This document shows positions 24,264 through 33,233 of a stretch of 64,000 nt of DNA, one piece after another (position 1 is the first letter of the stretch; each line of letters opens with the position of its first letter). The stretch is from the NCBI RefSeq assembly GCF_902498805.1, contig NZ_LR701592.1, positions 46,661-110,660 of the forward strand. Direction: 5' to 3'. The notes under the pieces are model-generated. The model had not been told where the DNA came from. It saw only the letters and a program-made list of their open reading frames with translations, and did not search any database. Both the position numbers and the translations under genes were made by a program. Origin of the DNA: Imperialibacter sp. EC-SDR9 (GTDB lineage Bacteria; Bacteroidota; Bacteroidia; Cytophagales; Cyclobacteriaceae).

Positions 24264-26027
24264 ATGAAAAAAACGAGACTTGCTTTCGGCATATTGTTTG
24301 GATCACTCCTGATGTCAGGTTGTGCGCTAAACAAGATGATAAAACTTGCCAATGACCAGCAGTTGGAAGTGACCCCGAATCCTTTAGAGCTTCATGCTGA
24401 CAAAGTGGAATTTGAAATGTCCGCTATACTTCCTCCTAAAATGCTTCCAGGCGGTACTTCTTACAGCCTAAAAACCTTCTATCAGTATGGAACCAACGAA
24501 GCCGAGCTAGGCACAGTTGAATTCAAAGCAGGTGATTTTCCTAACAGCAGTTCTACAACATCCAGAAAAAGCCAAACATTCTCATTTGCCTACGACCCAG
24601 CAATGGCGAAGGGTGATGTAATGATCCAGGGTGTTGCTGCCAAAGGAGCAAAAAACAAGACTACTGAAAAAATGAAAGTAGCTGAAGGTGTCATCACCAC
24701 ATCTTTGATGGTAGAAGACATTGTAGCAGCTTCTTATGCTGACCACGGATACAACGACAAAGAAGAATTGGAACCAACAAACGTTGAATTCTTTTTTGAA
24801 CAAGGTCGTTCAGTTCTAAGGACTTCTGAGAAAAACAGTGACCGTGGTAAAGATTTCACTGCGTTCGTTGCCGATAGGAACGTAACTCGTACTGTAACCA
24901 TTACAGGTACTCACTCACCTGAAGGTACTGAAACAATCAACTCTGATCTATCTCAGGATCGTGCCGAGGCGATTGAAAAGTGGTACCGTGACATGATGGC
25001 CAAGTATGACTACAAAGGTATGGCTGACGAGATCAAATTCGTTTTGAAGCCAGTAGTTCAGGACTGGACACAATTCAAAACCATGCTGAATGGCTTTGAC
25101 GGCGTAAGCTCTGATGAAAAAACTGCCATGCTTGCTGTGGTAAACGGAACAGGCACTTTCGAAGAAAAAGAAAAGGCACTGCAGAAGCTTTCAGGTTACA
25201 AGAAAGTATTTGACAAAATCTACCCAGTATTGCGTACTGCAAAAACTGAAGTCTTAACTGTTAAAGTTAAGCGCCCTAATCCTGAAATTGCCGTTCTGGC
25301 CAAGCAAATTGGTGAAGGCGGAATTTCTGCTGATTCACTTTCAAATGCAGAATTGCTTTTTGGCGCAACACTTACTCCATCACTTACTGAGAAAGAAGCT
25401 ATCTACAAAGCTGCTATTAAGAAGCAGGATACTTGGGTAGCGCACAACAACCTTGGAGCTGTTTATCTTCAAATGGCTGCAGCAGCCAGCGGCGCTGACG
25501 TGAAGAAGAATGTTGACCTGGCGCTTACTCAGTTGGAAATAGCTAATAAGCAAAAGGCGAACACTCCAGAGGTATTGGTAAACATGGCAACAGTATATAT
25601 GCTTCAGGGTGACAACACTAAAGCGTATGATGTAGCAGGAACTGTTTCTGGAGCTACAGGTGATGCTTTGAGAAAGCTTAATACTTTGAAAGGAACTCTT
25701 GAGGTAAAAACTGCTCAGTATGACAAGGCATTGATGTCTTTCGCTGGCGCTGACAATTCCGCCGAGGTGTCTTTCAACAGAGGTCTTGCTTTGGTTCTTA
25801 AGAAGGAATTCTCAAATGCTAAGACGGCATTCAAAGACGCTACTGATAAGGATAGCTCTTATGCGAAAGCGTTCTATGGCCTTGCGATTGTAGGTGCCCG
25901 TACTTCAAATGCCACAGAAGTAACAAACGGCCTGAAATCAGCGATTGCTGAAGACTCTTCGCTGAAAGAAAAAGCACTTACAGATCTTGAATTTAGGAAC
26001 TACGCAGACGCCGTTAGATCCCTTTAA
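24264..26027 (+). CDS. Lipoprotein with OmpA-like and TPR regions
   Basis: The 587-residue protein has a lipoprotein signal (LFGSLLMSGC, lipid on Cys20). Residues 35-150 form a beta-rich region. Residues 165-255 look like a divergent OmpA C-terminal peptidoglycan-binding domain (ITGTHSPEGTETINSDLSQD then RAEAI). Residues 370-580 hold several TPR helices (AHNNLGAVYLQMAAA, NMATVYMLQGDNTKAYDVAG, FNRGLALVLKKEFSNAKTAF). It is probably anchored in the outer membrane and acts as a periplasmic scaffold. Codon use is smooth and AT-leaning, as in highly expressed genes. The precise role is unknown. Confidence 0.78.
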   Translation: MKKTRLAFGILFGSLLMSGCALNKMIKLANDQQLEVTPNPLELHADKVEFEMSAILPPKMLPGGTSYSLKTFYQYGTNEAELGTVEFKAGDFPNSSSTTSRKSQTFSFAYDPAMAKGDVMIQGVAAKGAKNKTTEKMKVAEGVITTSLMVEDIVAASYADHGYNDKEELEPTNVEFFFEQGRSVLRTSEKNSDRGKDFTAFVADRNVTRTVTITGTHSPEGTETINSDLSQDRAEAIEKWYRDMMAKYDYKGMADEIKFVLKPVVQDWTQFKTMLNGFDGVSSDEKTAMLAVVNGTGTFEEKEKALQKLSGYKKVFDKIYPVLRTAKTEVLTVKVKRPNPEIAVLAKQIGEGGISADSLSNAELLFGATLTPSLTEKEAIYKAAIKKQDTWVAHNNLGAVYLQMAAAASGADVKKNVDLALTQLEIANKQKANTPEVLVNMATVYMLQGDNTKAYDVAGTVSGATGDALRKLNTLKGTLEVKTAQYDKALMSFAGADNSAEVSFNRGLALVLKKEFSNAKTAFKDATDKDSSYAKAFYGLAIVGARTSNATEVTNGLKSAIAEDSSLKEKALTDLEFRNYADAVRSL

Positions 26028-26050
26028 TTCACAGAAAGATTTGAATTCTA

Positions 26051-26091
26051 TTAAATGAGAAAAGCCCCGGAATGGGGCTTTTCTCATTTAA
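26051..26091. terminator. Bidirectional terminator with an 18-bp perfect stem
   Basis: TTAAATGAGAAAAGCCCC pairs perfectly with GGGGCTTTTCTCATTTAA around a GGAAT loop. It lies between convergent genes ending at 26027 and 26118. Confidence 0.85.
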
Positions 26092-26117
26092 TTCTGTTAG
26101 TACACGAGCTGAAAGGT

Positions 26118-26723
26118 TTATCTAGCCTTTACAGTCTCCTTTTCGAGTTTTAAGGAATAGACCGACAGGTAGTTGGCAGGGTTGCTAAAGTAACTCTCCA
26201 ACTGCTCAACGGTTTCCTCCTCCATTAAAGGCATCAGCGGTTGCTGCACTTGTTTTAATTTTGCTAAGGACTGTTTCAGCGTTTCATCCCACTTTGGGTA
26301 GTAGGCGTCAAAGTCATCGGCACTAACCGACCCACGGCAACCCGGCTTGTCACACAACAGGCTGATTCTCTCTGTCATGTTAAAAATACCGTATTCATCG
26401 GTGATCTGTTCACCGGGAAAAATATCCCGGATTGCAATTTCAAAACCATAACCAGTGCTCATCGTGTTGCATTGGCAACAGTGATTGACATACTTGGCAA
26501 GGTCCCAGCTCACCACCCTAACGCCACGCTGATCTATGTAAGAATATCTTTCGATCTTCTCTTGAAGTAGCGGGACACATTTTTCGAATGCTTCGGGGGT
26601 GATTTCAAGTTCCAGACTATCCCTGATGTACGTAATTGTACCTTCTGGGATAAATTCTGTGGCAAATACACCGTAGCCTACGGTCTCATTCACCAGTCGG
26701 AGTTCAGTGTGAGGATGAATCAT
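26118..26723 (-). CDS. SET-domain protein lysine methyltransferase-like
   Basis: The 201-residue protein has a compact SET domain. It shows VNETVGYGVFATEFIPEGT, then the S-adenosylmethionine/knot motif VNHCCQCNT (replacing NHxCxPN), and the catalytic-tyrosine motif QITDEYG. A Cys-rich post-SET-like stretch follows (LLCDKPGCRGSV). SET proteins methylate lysines of protein substrates. In bacteria the substrates are mostly unknown. Short stand-alone SET proteins of this type occur in several Bacteroidota. There is no operon partner. Confidence 0.82.
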   Translation of the reverse strand: MIHPHTELRLVNETVGYGVFATEFIPEGTITYIRDSLELEITPEAFEKCVPLLQEKIERYSYIDQRGVRVVSWDLAKYVNHCCQCNTMSTGYGFEIAIRDIFPGEQITDEYGIFNMTERISLLCDKPGCRGSVSADDFDAYYPKWDETLKQSLAKLKQVQQPLMPLMEEETVEQLESYFSNPANYLSVYSLKLEKETVKAR

Positions 26724-26780
26724 ACCTAATTCATAACACTATAATTTTATGCAAAGAAATATAAAGTTTTGAATAGTCAA

Positions 26781-27341
26781 TTATTCATTGAAAAAATTCA
26801 TAGTTCTTTCGATTCCTATTGCTGCAAATGAGAGGATCATATCGATGGATTTGTCCATTCTTTCAGGCAGGAGGGCCATTTCTTCCTTAGAAAAATTATT
26901 TAAAACATACTCCACCTGGTGGCCCTTCGAATAATTGTCCCCAATGCCGAAACGAAGCCTTGGGTAGTCTTGGCCCCCAAGTGTCGCCTCGATATTTTTG
27001 AGGCCATTATGACCAGCGCTTGATCCCTTGGGCTTCATCCGAAGCTTGCCAAAGGGGAGGGCAATGTCATCGGTGATAACAAGGATGTTTTCCCTGGGGA
27101 CTTTCAATTGCTGCATCCAATAAGCTACTGCCTTGCCGCTGAGGTTCATGTAGGTGGTGGGCTTAATGAGGTGCAGGGTTCGGCCCTTGTGTTTGATTTC
27201 AGCCGTATAGGCTTGCTTATTGAAGGTGAAGCTGCCAGACGCTGCCTGAGCAAGTCGATCCAGCACCAAAAAGCCAATGTTGTGCCGTGTGAGCTCGTAT
27301 TCAGGCCCGATGTTGCCTAGTCCTGCTATTAGGTATTTCAT
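26781..27341 (-). CDS. pth: Peptidyl-tRNA hydrolase
   Basis: This 186-residue Pth enzyme rescues tRNA from prematurely released peptidyl-tRNA. It shows LIAGLGNIGPEYELTRHNIG with catalytic His20, then LIKPTTYMNLSGKAV, and the ITDDIALPFGKLRMK and GSSAGHNGLKNIE blocks, which include the conserved Asp, His and Asn. Length matches bacterial Pth. It sits downstream of rplY, but a terminator at 27375-27404 lies between them, so it may have its own promoter. Confidence 0.96.
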   Translation of the reverse strand: MKYLIAGLGNIGPEYELTRHNIGFLVLDRLAQAASGSFTFNKQAYTAEIKHKGRTLHLIKPTTYMNLSGKAVAYWMQQLKVPRENILVITDDIALPFGKLRMKPKGSSAGHNGLKNIEATLGGQDYPRLRFGIGDNYSKGHQVEYVLNNFSKEEMALLPERMDKSIDMILSFAAIGIERTMNFFNE

Positions 27342-27374
27342 TGCGTTAATCGTTTGTCTGATGCCTCCAAAATA

Positions 27375-27404
27375 GAAAATCCCGCCTTAACAGGCAGGAT
27401 TTTC
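27375..27404 (-). terminator. Terminator downstream of rplY
   Basis: GAAAATCC(c)GCCT pairs with AGGC(a)GGATTTTC around a TAAC loop. It lies 25 bp past the rplY stop on the minus strand, with a T-rich stretch after the stem. Confidence 0.7.
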
Positions 27405-27428
27405 ATATTGACGGCATTAGAATCTTTT

Positions 27429-28019
27429 TTATGCTTCTTCCTCTTCCTCTTCTCCATCAGCGCCTTTGCCTTTAAGAGCTCTTGGGACTTCAACTGATGC
27501 GATAGAAACCAGAGGACTATTCAAGATGTTGTATTTAGCTTCTCCAAGCTCTCCTACTTTAACTGTTTTGCCGAGTTCCAGCTTGCTGATGTCTACTTCA
27601 ATGAACTCCGGCATTTCGGACGGAAGTGCTTTTACAGTGAGCTTACGCATCTTAGAAACCAACTTACCACCCTTTTGAACTCCGGGGGCTACGCCCAGGA
27701 ACTTAACAGGAATGTCAAGCTTTACTGGTGAGTTTTCATTTAATTCAAGGAAGTCAGCATGCAGAATCATCTCGTTTACCGGATGGAACTGAATGTCTTG
27801 CAAGATCGCCTTAAACTCTTGTCCCTCAACATTCAGATGGACAAAAGCTGCATTTGGTGTGTAAACAAGGTCTCTGAAAAGAATCATCGGCGCATGGAAA
27901 TGCACTTGACTTTTTCCTCCATAGATGACACATGGAACACTGCCCGCAGCACGAAGATCTTTGGACTCCTTTTTACCGAGATTTGCTCTTTTAAACCCTA
28001 TAATCTCTACTGTTTTCAT
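27429..28019 (-). CDS. rplY: Ribosomal protein bL25, Ctc form
   Basis: This 196-residue L25/TL5/Ctc protein binds 5S rRNA. The N-terminal L25 domain (residues 1-92) includes RANLGKKESKDLRAAGSVPC and LQDIQFHPVNEMILHADF. The C-terminal TL5 beta domain (95-185) is the extended Ctc form, followed by an acidic tail (ADGEEEEEEA). It is cotranscribed with prs, which starts 11 bp upstream on the same strand. The prs-rplY(ctc)-pth order is a conserved one in bacteria. Confidence 0.96.
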   Translation of the reverse strand: MKTVEIIGFKRANLGKKESKDLRAAGSVPCVIYGGKSQVHFHAPMILFRDLVYTPNAAFVHLNVEGQEFKAILQDIQFHPVNEMILHADFLELNENSPVKLDIPVKFLGVAPGVQKGGKLVSKMRKLTVKALPSEMPEFIEVDISKLELGKTVKVGELGEAKYNILNSPLVSIASVEVPRALKGKGADGEEEEEEA

Positions 28020-28030
28020 AATGATGTATA

Positions 28031-28975
28031 TTAATTATTTATAAATAGCGAACTAATGGAGCCGTGGCTGTGAATATTATTGATGGCCTTGGCAAAAAGG
28101 TCTGAAACGGAAAGCACCTTTATTTTAGATGACTGCTGTTTAAGGGGCAGGGTGTCGGTCACAACAAGTTCTTCGAGCACCGAGCTGTTGATATTGGCGT
28201 AAGCATTGCCCGATAGCACCGGATGAGTACAAATCGCTCTTACCGTTCTGGCACCCTTTTCTTTGATCAGTTGGGCTGCCCTGCAAAGTGTGCCGCCGGT
28301 GTCAATAAGGTCGTCTATGAGCACTACATCTCTGTCGGTCACGTCTCCAATCACCTGCATAGAAGCGATTTCGTTGGCACGCTTGCGGTGTTTGTCGCAG
28401 ATAACCATATCGGCTGAGAAATGCTTGGCAAACGTTCGTGTTCTTGCTACACCTCCAACATCGGGAGAAGCAAATGTCAGTGCATCAAGATTGAGCGACT
28501 TGAGATACGGGACAAAAATAGCCGTGCCATCAAGGTGATCAACAGGGATATCAAAAAAGCCCTGAATCTGTCCGGCATGCAAGTCCATGGCCATCAGTCG
28601 GTCAGCACCTGCCGATTGCATTACATTGGCTACTAATTTTGCTGCAATGGAAACTCTTGGCCTGTCCTTTCTGTCCTGGCGTGCGTAACCGAAGTAGGGC
28701 ACCACGATTGTGACATACTTGGCGCTGGCTCTTCTTGCCGCATCTATCATGAGCAGAAGCTCCATCAGGTTGTCGGCGGGTGGGCAGGTAGATTGGATCA
28801 GGAAAACGTCACAGCCTCTGATCGACTCGTTGAAGCTGTAGGAAAGTTCGCCATCACTGAAGCGCTGAGAAGAGTAATTCCCAAGAGGTTTTCCATAGGC
28901 CTCAGCAATTTTCTTCGCCAAGTCTAACGATCCCGTTCCAGGAAAGATCTTTACAGATGATTCAATTGGTTCCAT
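28031..28975 (-). CDS. prs: Ribose-phosphate pyrophosphokinase (PRPP synthetase)
   Basis: From the ATG at 28975 this is 314 residues. The frame runs further upstream only because it reads through the tRNA-Gln gene. PRPP synthetase motifs are SDGELSYSFNESIRG, the ATP-binding flexible loop FGYARQDRKDRPR, the metal-binding DLHAGQIQGFF, and the PRPP loop VVLIDDLIDTGGTL. The enzyme makes phosphoribosyl pyrophosphate from ribose 5-phosphate and ATP for purine, pyrimidine, NAD, His and Trp synthesis. The tRNA-Gln gene lies 57 bp upstream, and the two may share a primary transcript. Confidence 0.97.
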   Translation of the reverse strand: MEPIESSVKIFPGTGSLDLAKKIAEAYGKPLGNYSSQRFSDGELSYSFNESIRGCDVFLIQSTCPPADNLMELLLMIDAARRASAKYVTIVVPYFGYARQDRKDRPRVSIAAKLVANVMQSAGADRLMAMDLHAGQIQGFFDIPVDHLDGTAIFVPYLKSLNLDALTFASPDVGGVARTRTFAKHFSADMVICDKHRKRANEIASMQVIGDVTDRDVVLIDDLIDTGGTLCRAAQLIKEKGARTVRAICTHPVLSGNAYANINSSVLEELVVTDTLPLKQQSSKIKVLSVSDLFAKAINNIHSHGSISSLFINN

Positions 28976-29031
28976 CAAAATAGAGCACTCCAGAAAGTAA
29001 GAATCCCGGCTTTCACCGGGACTTTTGAAAG

Positions 29032-29102
29032 TTGACCGACAAGGATTCGAACCTTGACAAACAGAACCAAAATCTGTTGTGCTACCGTTACACCATCGGT
29101 CA
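29032..29102 (-). tRNA. tRNA-Gln (anticodon UUG)
   Basis: The 71-nt cloverleaf has acceptor TGACCGA/TCGGTCA, a D arm containing GTGTAACGGTAGCAC, an anticodon stem ACAGA/TCTGT with loop TTTTGGT (anticodon TTG at 29068-29070), and a T arm AAGGTTCGAATCCTT. CCA is not encoded. A good promoter lies just upstream. Confidence 0.95.
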
Positions 29103-29119
29103 ATCCGATTTTGGAGGTA

Positions 29120-29150
29120 CAAAAGTAGAAACTATCTTTTGGTTTACAAT
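29120..29150 (-). promoter_or_regulatory. Promoter of tRNA-Gln
   Basis: On the minus strand, TTG (29149-29147) and the -7 box TACTTTTG (29127-29120) are 19 bp apart, matching the Bacteroidota TTG-N19-TAnnTTTG layout. Transcription would start near 29113, 11 bases before the tRNA. Confidence 0.65.
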
Positions 29151-29500
29151 AGCAGGTAATAAAAATATTGCACGAAAGTCAGTAACACTTTGTCTTTTTT
29201 GTCTGAAAGTGCCAAACACAAGAGCAGGCTGACCGAACGGGCAGTGCTACCCCGCATTGTTATTCATTCTGCCGCCGTCTCCATCATCGGAGAGCGGTCA
29301 TACATTTTAGCCCAGCAAAACTTGTTGCCACAGGGAGTTTTGTAAGGGTCACTCTGCCAAATTCACCGGCTGTAGTACTTACTTTTAGGTATTTTCTAGC
29401 ACCTAATGGATTGAAATTGATTTAGTTACAATAATAATGTACCTTACAATAAGGTTAGCCAGCTCAGGAGCATTTTTTTACCATCAAAACAATACTAATC
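29151..29500. other. Gap of about 350 bp with a possible gene remnant
   Basis: No complete gene is visible. On the minus strand, 29264-29362 is an open stretch of 33 codons without a usable start codon. It reads like protein (SDPYKTPCGNKFCWAKMYDR) and ends in a stop at 29264. The plus strand from 29400 to 29500 is AT-rich and should hold the promoter of the DUF4493 gene, but I find no clean -7 box. Confidence 0.4.
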
Positions 29501-30850
29501 ATGAGAAGAATTTCACAATTATTCTTAGTGGTTCTGTTTGCGTCATGCCTTCTGTCTTGCAACAAGAACGAGGATCCAACAGAGCCACTAGCTGACAAGG
29601 GTGTGCTGAAGCTCAGCCTTGCACTAGCCATTGACGAATTTCCTACTTCGGGTAGGGTAGCGGAAGTGGTTGATTTGGGCGACTACGTCGTCACTATTTT
29701 CGACGCTACCGATGACTCTGAGGTGATAGTTTTCGATCCTTGGTCGAGTGCACCGGAAGAGATTGAGCTGGAGACGGGTGAGTACTACATCGAGGCGCAC
29801 TCCGATAATCTGGTGGATGCAGCCTTCAATAATCCGTATTATTTTGGAAGATCCGACAACTTCACAATTGATAAGGAAGAGATCAAGGAAATCCCTCTTA
29901 CGGTAACTTTGGCTAATTACAAGGTGTCAGTCGTTTACTCTGACGACATTAAAATGGATTTTGACACTTACGGCATGGTTGTTACCTATAACAACACTGG
30001 TGAGCAGCTTGACTATGGTGACTCAGAAGAACTGGAAGGCTACTTCAGAGCCGGTAACCCTATTTTTATCGAGATTTCGATGACTTACTTTAAGGTGTTT
30101 GATGGAACTACGATTGATAGGACTCTCACTGCTACTATAGAAAATCCACTGCCAAGAACCCACTACAGAATTAATGCAGATGCACACCTCGACGATGGTA
30201 AAATCGTTATCAATATCAATATAGATGACGGCGTTGATGTAGTCGACATCACCCCTGCTGAGGTAGAAGTGCTAAACGGACCCGCCGCACCTGAAACAAT
30301 AGGTGCCAGTTTTGAACAGTCCTTTGAGGATGAGCGTGGATTTCCATTTGGGGAACTAGTTTGGACGTTTTCAGACATAGCGCTCGCAAATAATAACGCA
30401 ATTTACTGGAGCCCGGTTATTGGAGGAATCAAGGCCTCGATGGATGGGGATGGATATGATGACCTTGTGTTAAATGAGACACTTGACTTTGTTGAGGCCG
30501 AATCGAACAGGGGCAACGGTGTACTTGTTTGGCAGGGACTAACTCAGATACCACTGTTCAACGGATCTTTTCAACCGAATGAGACACGCATGGAAATGTC
30601 AATTTTTGACGGCGATGGAGTGACGCCGAGAGGCGTGGTTGACCCGGCGACCCTGGGTATGCCTGCCAGCATAGGAGGTATGGTTCCGATTGTCAATAGC
30701 GGCGATAGCTTTGTTGTAAAATTCAAGCTGCTATCGAAATCCGGGGCTAGCTGGGTGCCCTATCTTGACACCTTTGATGCTGCTTCAACACCGCCCAGTG
30801 CTGATGGTCAGGCATATAGCTCCTTTGAGGGTGGCTTCTTCTGGGAATAG
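29501..30850 (+). CDS. DUF4493-type lipoprotein
   Basis: The 449-residue protein has a lipoprotein signal (LFLVVLFASCLLSC). An N-terminal DUF4493 region follows, with beta strands such as GVLKLSLALAIDEFPTSGR, VVTIFDATDDSEVIVFDPW and ETGEYYIEAHSDN. This is a Bacteroidota surface-protein fold related to fimbrillin-like domains. The C-terminal 180 residues do not resemble a known enzyme; they are acidic with Asp-rich strands. The name of the domain is by pattern memory and should be taken as probable. A terminator follows the stop. Confidence 0.7.
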   Translation: MRRISQLFLVVLFASCLLSCNKNEDPTEPLADKGVLKLSLALAIDEFPTSGRVAEVVDLGDYVVTIFDATDDSEVIVFDPWSSAPEEIELETGEYYIEAHSDNLVDAAFNNPYYFGRSDNFTIDKEEIKEIPLTVTLANYKVSVVYSDDIKMDFDTYGMVVTYNNTGEQLDYGDSEELEGYFRAGNPIFIEISMTYFKVFDGTTIDRTLTATIENPLPRTHYRINADAHLDDGKIVININIDDGVDVVDITPAEVEVLNGPAAPETIGASFEQSFEDERGFPFGELVWTFSDIALANNNAIYWSPVIGGIKASMDGDGYDDLVLNETLDFVEAESNRGNGVLVWQGLTQIPLFNGSFQPNETRMEMSIFDGDGVTPRGVVDPATLGMPASIGGMVPIVNSGDSFVVKFKLLSKSGASWVPYLDTFDAASTPPSADGQAYSSFEGGFFWE

Positions 30851-30874
30851 TCAAAGCAAACGATAAGATGAATG

Positions 30875-30901
30875 AAACGAGGTCGGGAGGCCTCGTTTTT
30901 T
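30875..30901. terminator. Terminator between convergent genes
   Basis: AAACGAGG pairs with CCTCGTTT around TCGGGAGG, followed by six T on the plus strand. It lies 25 bp after the lipoprotein stop and just before the end of the DUF1003 gene. Confidence 0.75.
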
Positions 30902-31592
30902 ATTTGTCTATTCTGCTAAGAATGTCATTCATTATATCAATCTGAACTTTTTGAATCTCAATGAGTTCCTGCTGCTGATGAAGAATCAGGTGATCGAGTT
31001 TTTCGTGTAGCATTCTGATTTCTAGCTCTGACTTCAGGTTGATCATGTAATCTTTTTTGGCCCTTTCTCTATCCTTCTGCTCCTGCCTGTTTTGGCTCAT
31101 CATGATAACGGGAGCCTGCATGGCCGCAAGGCAGGAGAGAATAAGATTAAGCAGAATGAATGGGTACGGATCAAAGCCCTTGTTGGCAAGCCAGAAGAAG
31201 TTAACAGCTATCCAGATAAGTAGAAAAACACCAAATGATATGATAAACGTCCAGGAGCCCCCGAAACTGGCCACATGATCTGCTATCCGCTGGCCAAAGG
31301 TGTTTTGAGCAGCATCATCTTCTACCTTATCGGTAATGGTGGTTTGGTCTTTCAGCGTCTCCAAAACATTGCTTTCAAGATCAGAAAGCTCGTCGAGCTC
31401 GGTTAACAGGCAGTTGGAGATGTATTTCTCCCTGTAGAAATTAAGCTCTTGTAGTGCCAGAAAGGAATCGTCGGAAAATTTCGGATGATCAGTCCTGATT
31501 AAGTCCAGAATTTTTTTTCGGATAGAATTTCCAGCTACTCTGTCGCTGATGGGAAACTCCTTACCTGAAGTATCGCTGATGAATGTCAACAT
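30900..31592 (-). CDS. DUF1003 membrane protein
   Basis: The 230-residue protein has the DUF1003 core: RIADHVASFGGSWTFIISFG, two transmembrane helices (FIISFGVFLLIWIAVNFFW and FILLNLILSCLAAMQAPVI), then MMSQNRQEQKDRERAKKDY. A C-terminal coiled coil follows (LEIRMLHEKLDHLILHQQQE). The N-terminal 100 residues are soluble and variable. The family is widespread and lies in the inner membrane. Some members may be linked to metal or acid stress, but its function is not established. Confidence 0.9.
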   Translation of the reverse strand: MLTFISDTSGKEFPISDRVAGNSIRKKILDLIRTDHPKFSDDSFLALQELNFYREKYISNCLLTELDELSDLESNVLETLKDQTTITDKVEDDAAQNTFGQRIADHVASFGGSWTFIISFGVFLLIWIAVNFFWLANKGFDPYPFILLNLILSCLAAMQAPVIMMSQNRQEQKDRERAKKDYMINLKSELEIRMLHEKLDHLILHQQQELIEIQKVQIDIMNDILSRIDK

Positions 31593-31814
31593 GGTCTTTT
31601 TAGGCTATATTTGGATATAAAGTTACTCATTTGACTGGCCAAATTAGCGGCTTCACATAGTGCAAAGGCATGACTGGTAGAATTGAGCAGAGCGCTTTCG
31701 GGGGAGGGCGTGGGAAAGCTATTCGAATGTCCATTTAGCAAGTTTGTTTTGATTAAAACTTAATATGGGCCTATCTTCCGGCTTGATTTTTTAATGAGAC
31801 ACAAAAAACTATAG

Positions 31815-33200
31815 ATGGCGGCCAGGGGAGGATTTTCTAATAAACTTGGATTTATTGCAGCTGCGGCTGGCTCGGCGGTCGGGCTGGGAAATATATGGCA
31901 GTTTCCTTACGTGACGGGGCAAAATGGCGGAGCAGCGTTTTTGCTGGTATATATTGGATGGATTTTTCTCATCGGCTTGCCGATAATGGTAGGAGAGATC
32001 GCCGTTGGAAGAAAGGCGCAATCGAATCCTTATGGTGCATATAAAAAACTTGGGGGCAAGTCCTGGGCGTACGTAGGTTTGTTTGGGATCATATGTGGAG
32101 TGATGATCCTGTCATTTTACAACGTAGTGGCAGGCTGGGCATTTGGCTACTTCCTCGAATTAAGCTTCGGGAATCTGTTGAATGAGCAAGACTACAGTGG
32201 CTTCTTTTCGGCCTACGTGGCCGACTTCAGAGACAATTTGTTCTTTAGCATCGCCTTTATGGTGATCACAGCCTATATCGTTTACAGAGGGGTGCAGAAG
32301 GGGATAGAGGGCACTTCCAAAGTGCTGATGCCCACGCTGTTTCTGATTCTCATCTTCATTATTATTTACGGACTGACATTACCCAACGCCATGGACGGTG
32401 TTAGCTTCTATTTGCTTCCCGACTTTAGTTTGATCAACGGTCGAACGATTTACACCGCTTTGGGACAGGCTTTCTTCTCTCTCAGTCTTGGAATGGGAGC
32501 GCTGATCACGTACGGATCCTACATTAGCAGGAATGACAACATCGTTAATTCTGCAATTCTCGTGACCATTGCTGATACAGCCGTGGCTTTCCTAGCCGGG
32601 TTGATGATATTTCCCTTGGTATTCTCTCAAGGCCAGTCGCCTGCTGAAGGCCCCGGGCTTGTGTTTGTAGCGCTTTTGGGTGTGTTTCAGACCATGGGGC
32701 CACTTATCGGCAAAATTGTTGGTGGCGGGTTCTTTCTGCTGCTTTGCTTTGCAGCGCTGACCTCCACAATATCCCTTTTGGAAGTGCCGGTTGCCTTTCT
32801 GGTGGACGAAAAGAAATGGTCAAGGAAAAAGGCGGTGTCAGCAATGGCGCTCCTAATATTCCTTATTGGCTTGCCGAGCATGCTTGGCTTCGGCGCTGTG
32901 GGTGCTTTTACGGAATTCGTTAGCTATGAGGGTGGAGTTAAGTCCTTTATGGACTTGGTGCAGGATCTCTTTTTTGTGATTAGCCTGCCACTTGGTGGAT
33001 TCCTTTTGAGTGTTTTCATATCCACCAGATGGAAAACTGCCGGGCTTAGCGAAGAAATAAGCCATGGAAACCCTTCCTACAGGGGATCGTTCATTGAAAA
33101 GTTCTTCAATCTGATGATAGTCTACGTTTGCCCTGTGGTGTTGGGAGCTATGTTCCTGCTTACTGTGTTGCAGAAGTTTTTTGGAGTGGAATTGATTTAG
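31815..33200 (+). CDS. Sodium-dependent transporter, SNF/NSS family
   Basis: This 461-residue LeuT-like symporter has about 12 transmembrane helices. TM1 carries the sodium/substrate motif FIAAAAGSAVGLGNIWQFPY with GQNGGAAFLLVY after it. TM6 has YTALGQAFFSLSLGMGALIT with the unwound SLSLG. TM8 and TM10 follow. It takes up an amino acid or related solute across the inner membrane by Na+ symport. The substrate cannot be read from the sequence. Length is shorter than mammalian carriers but usual for bacterial members. It has no operon partner. Confidence 0.92.
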   Translation: MAARGGFSNKLGFIAAAAGSAVGLGNIWQFPYVTGQNGGAAFLLVYIGWIFLIGLPIMVGEIAVGRKAQSNPYGAYKKLGGKSWAYVGLFGIICGVMILSFYNVVAGWAFGYFLELSFGNLLNEQDYSGFFSAYVADFRDNLFFSIAFMVITAYIVYRGVQKGIEGTSKVLMPTLFLILIFIIIYGLTLPNAMDGVSFYLLPDFSLINGRTIYTALGQAFFSLSLGMGALITYGSYISRNDNIVNSAILVTIADTAVAFLAGLMIFPLVFSQGQSPAEGPGLVFVALLGVFQTMGPLIGKIVGGGFFLLLCFAALTSTISLLEVPVAFLVDEKKWSRKKAVSAMALLIFLIGLPSMLGFGAVGAFTEFVSYEGGVKSFMDLVQDLFFVISLPLGGFLLSVFISTRWKTAGLSEEISHGNPSYRGSFIEKFFNLMIVYVCPVVLGAMFLLTVLQKFFGVELI

Positions 33201-33233
33201 GCAGTCGAATTCTATTTTTAGGCAAGAATTGCT

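Noticed and set aside
28976..29122. Longer prs reading frame starting at 29122
   Set aside because: The extra codons are a read-through of the tRNA-Gln gene; the normal PRPP synthetase start is the ATG at 28975.
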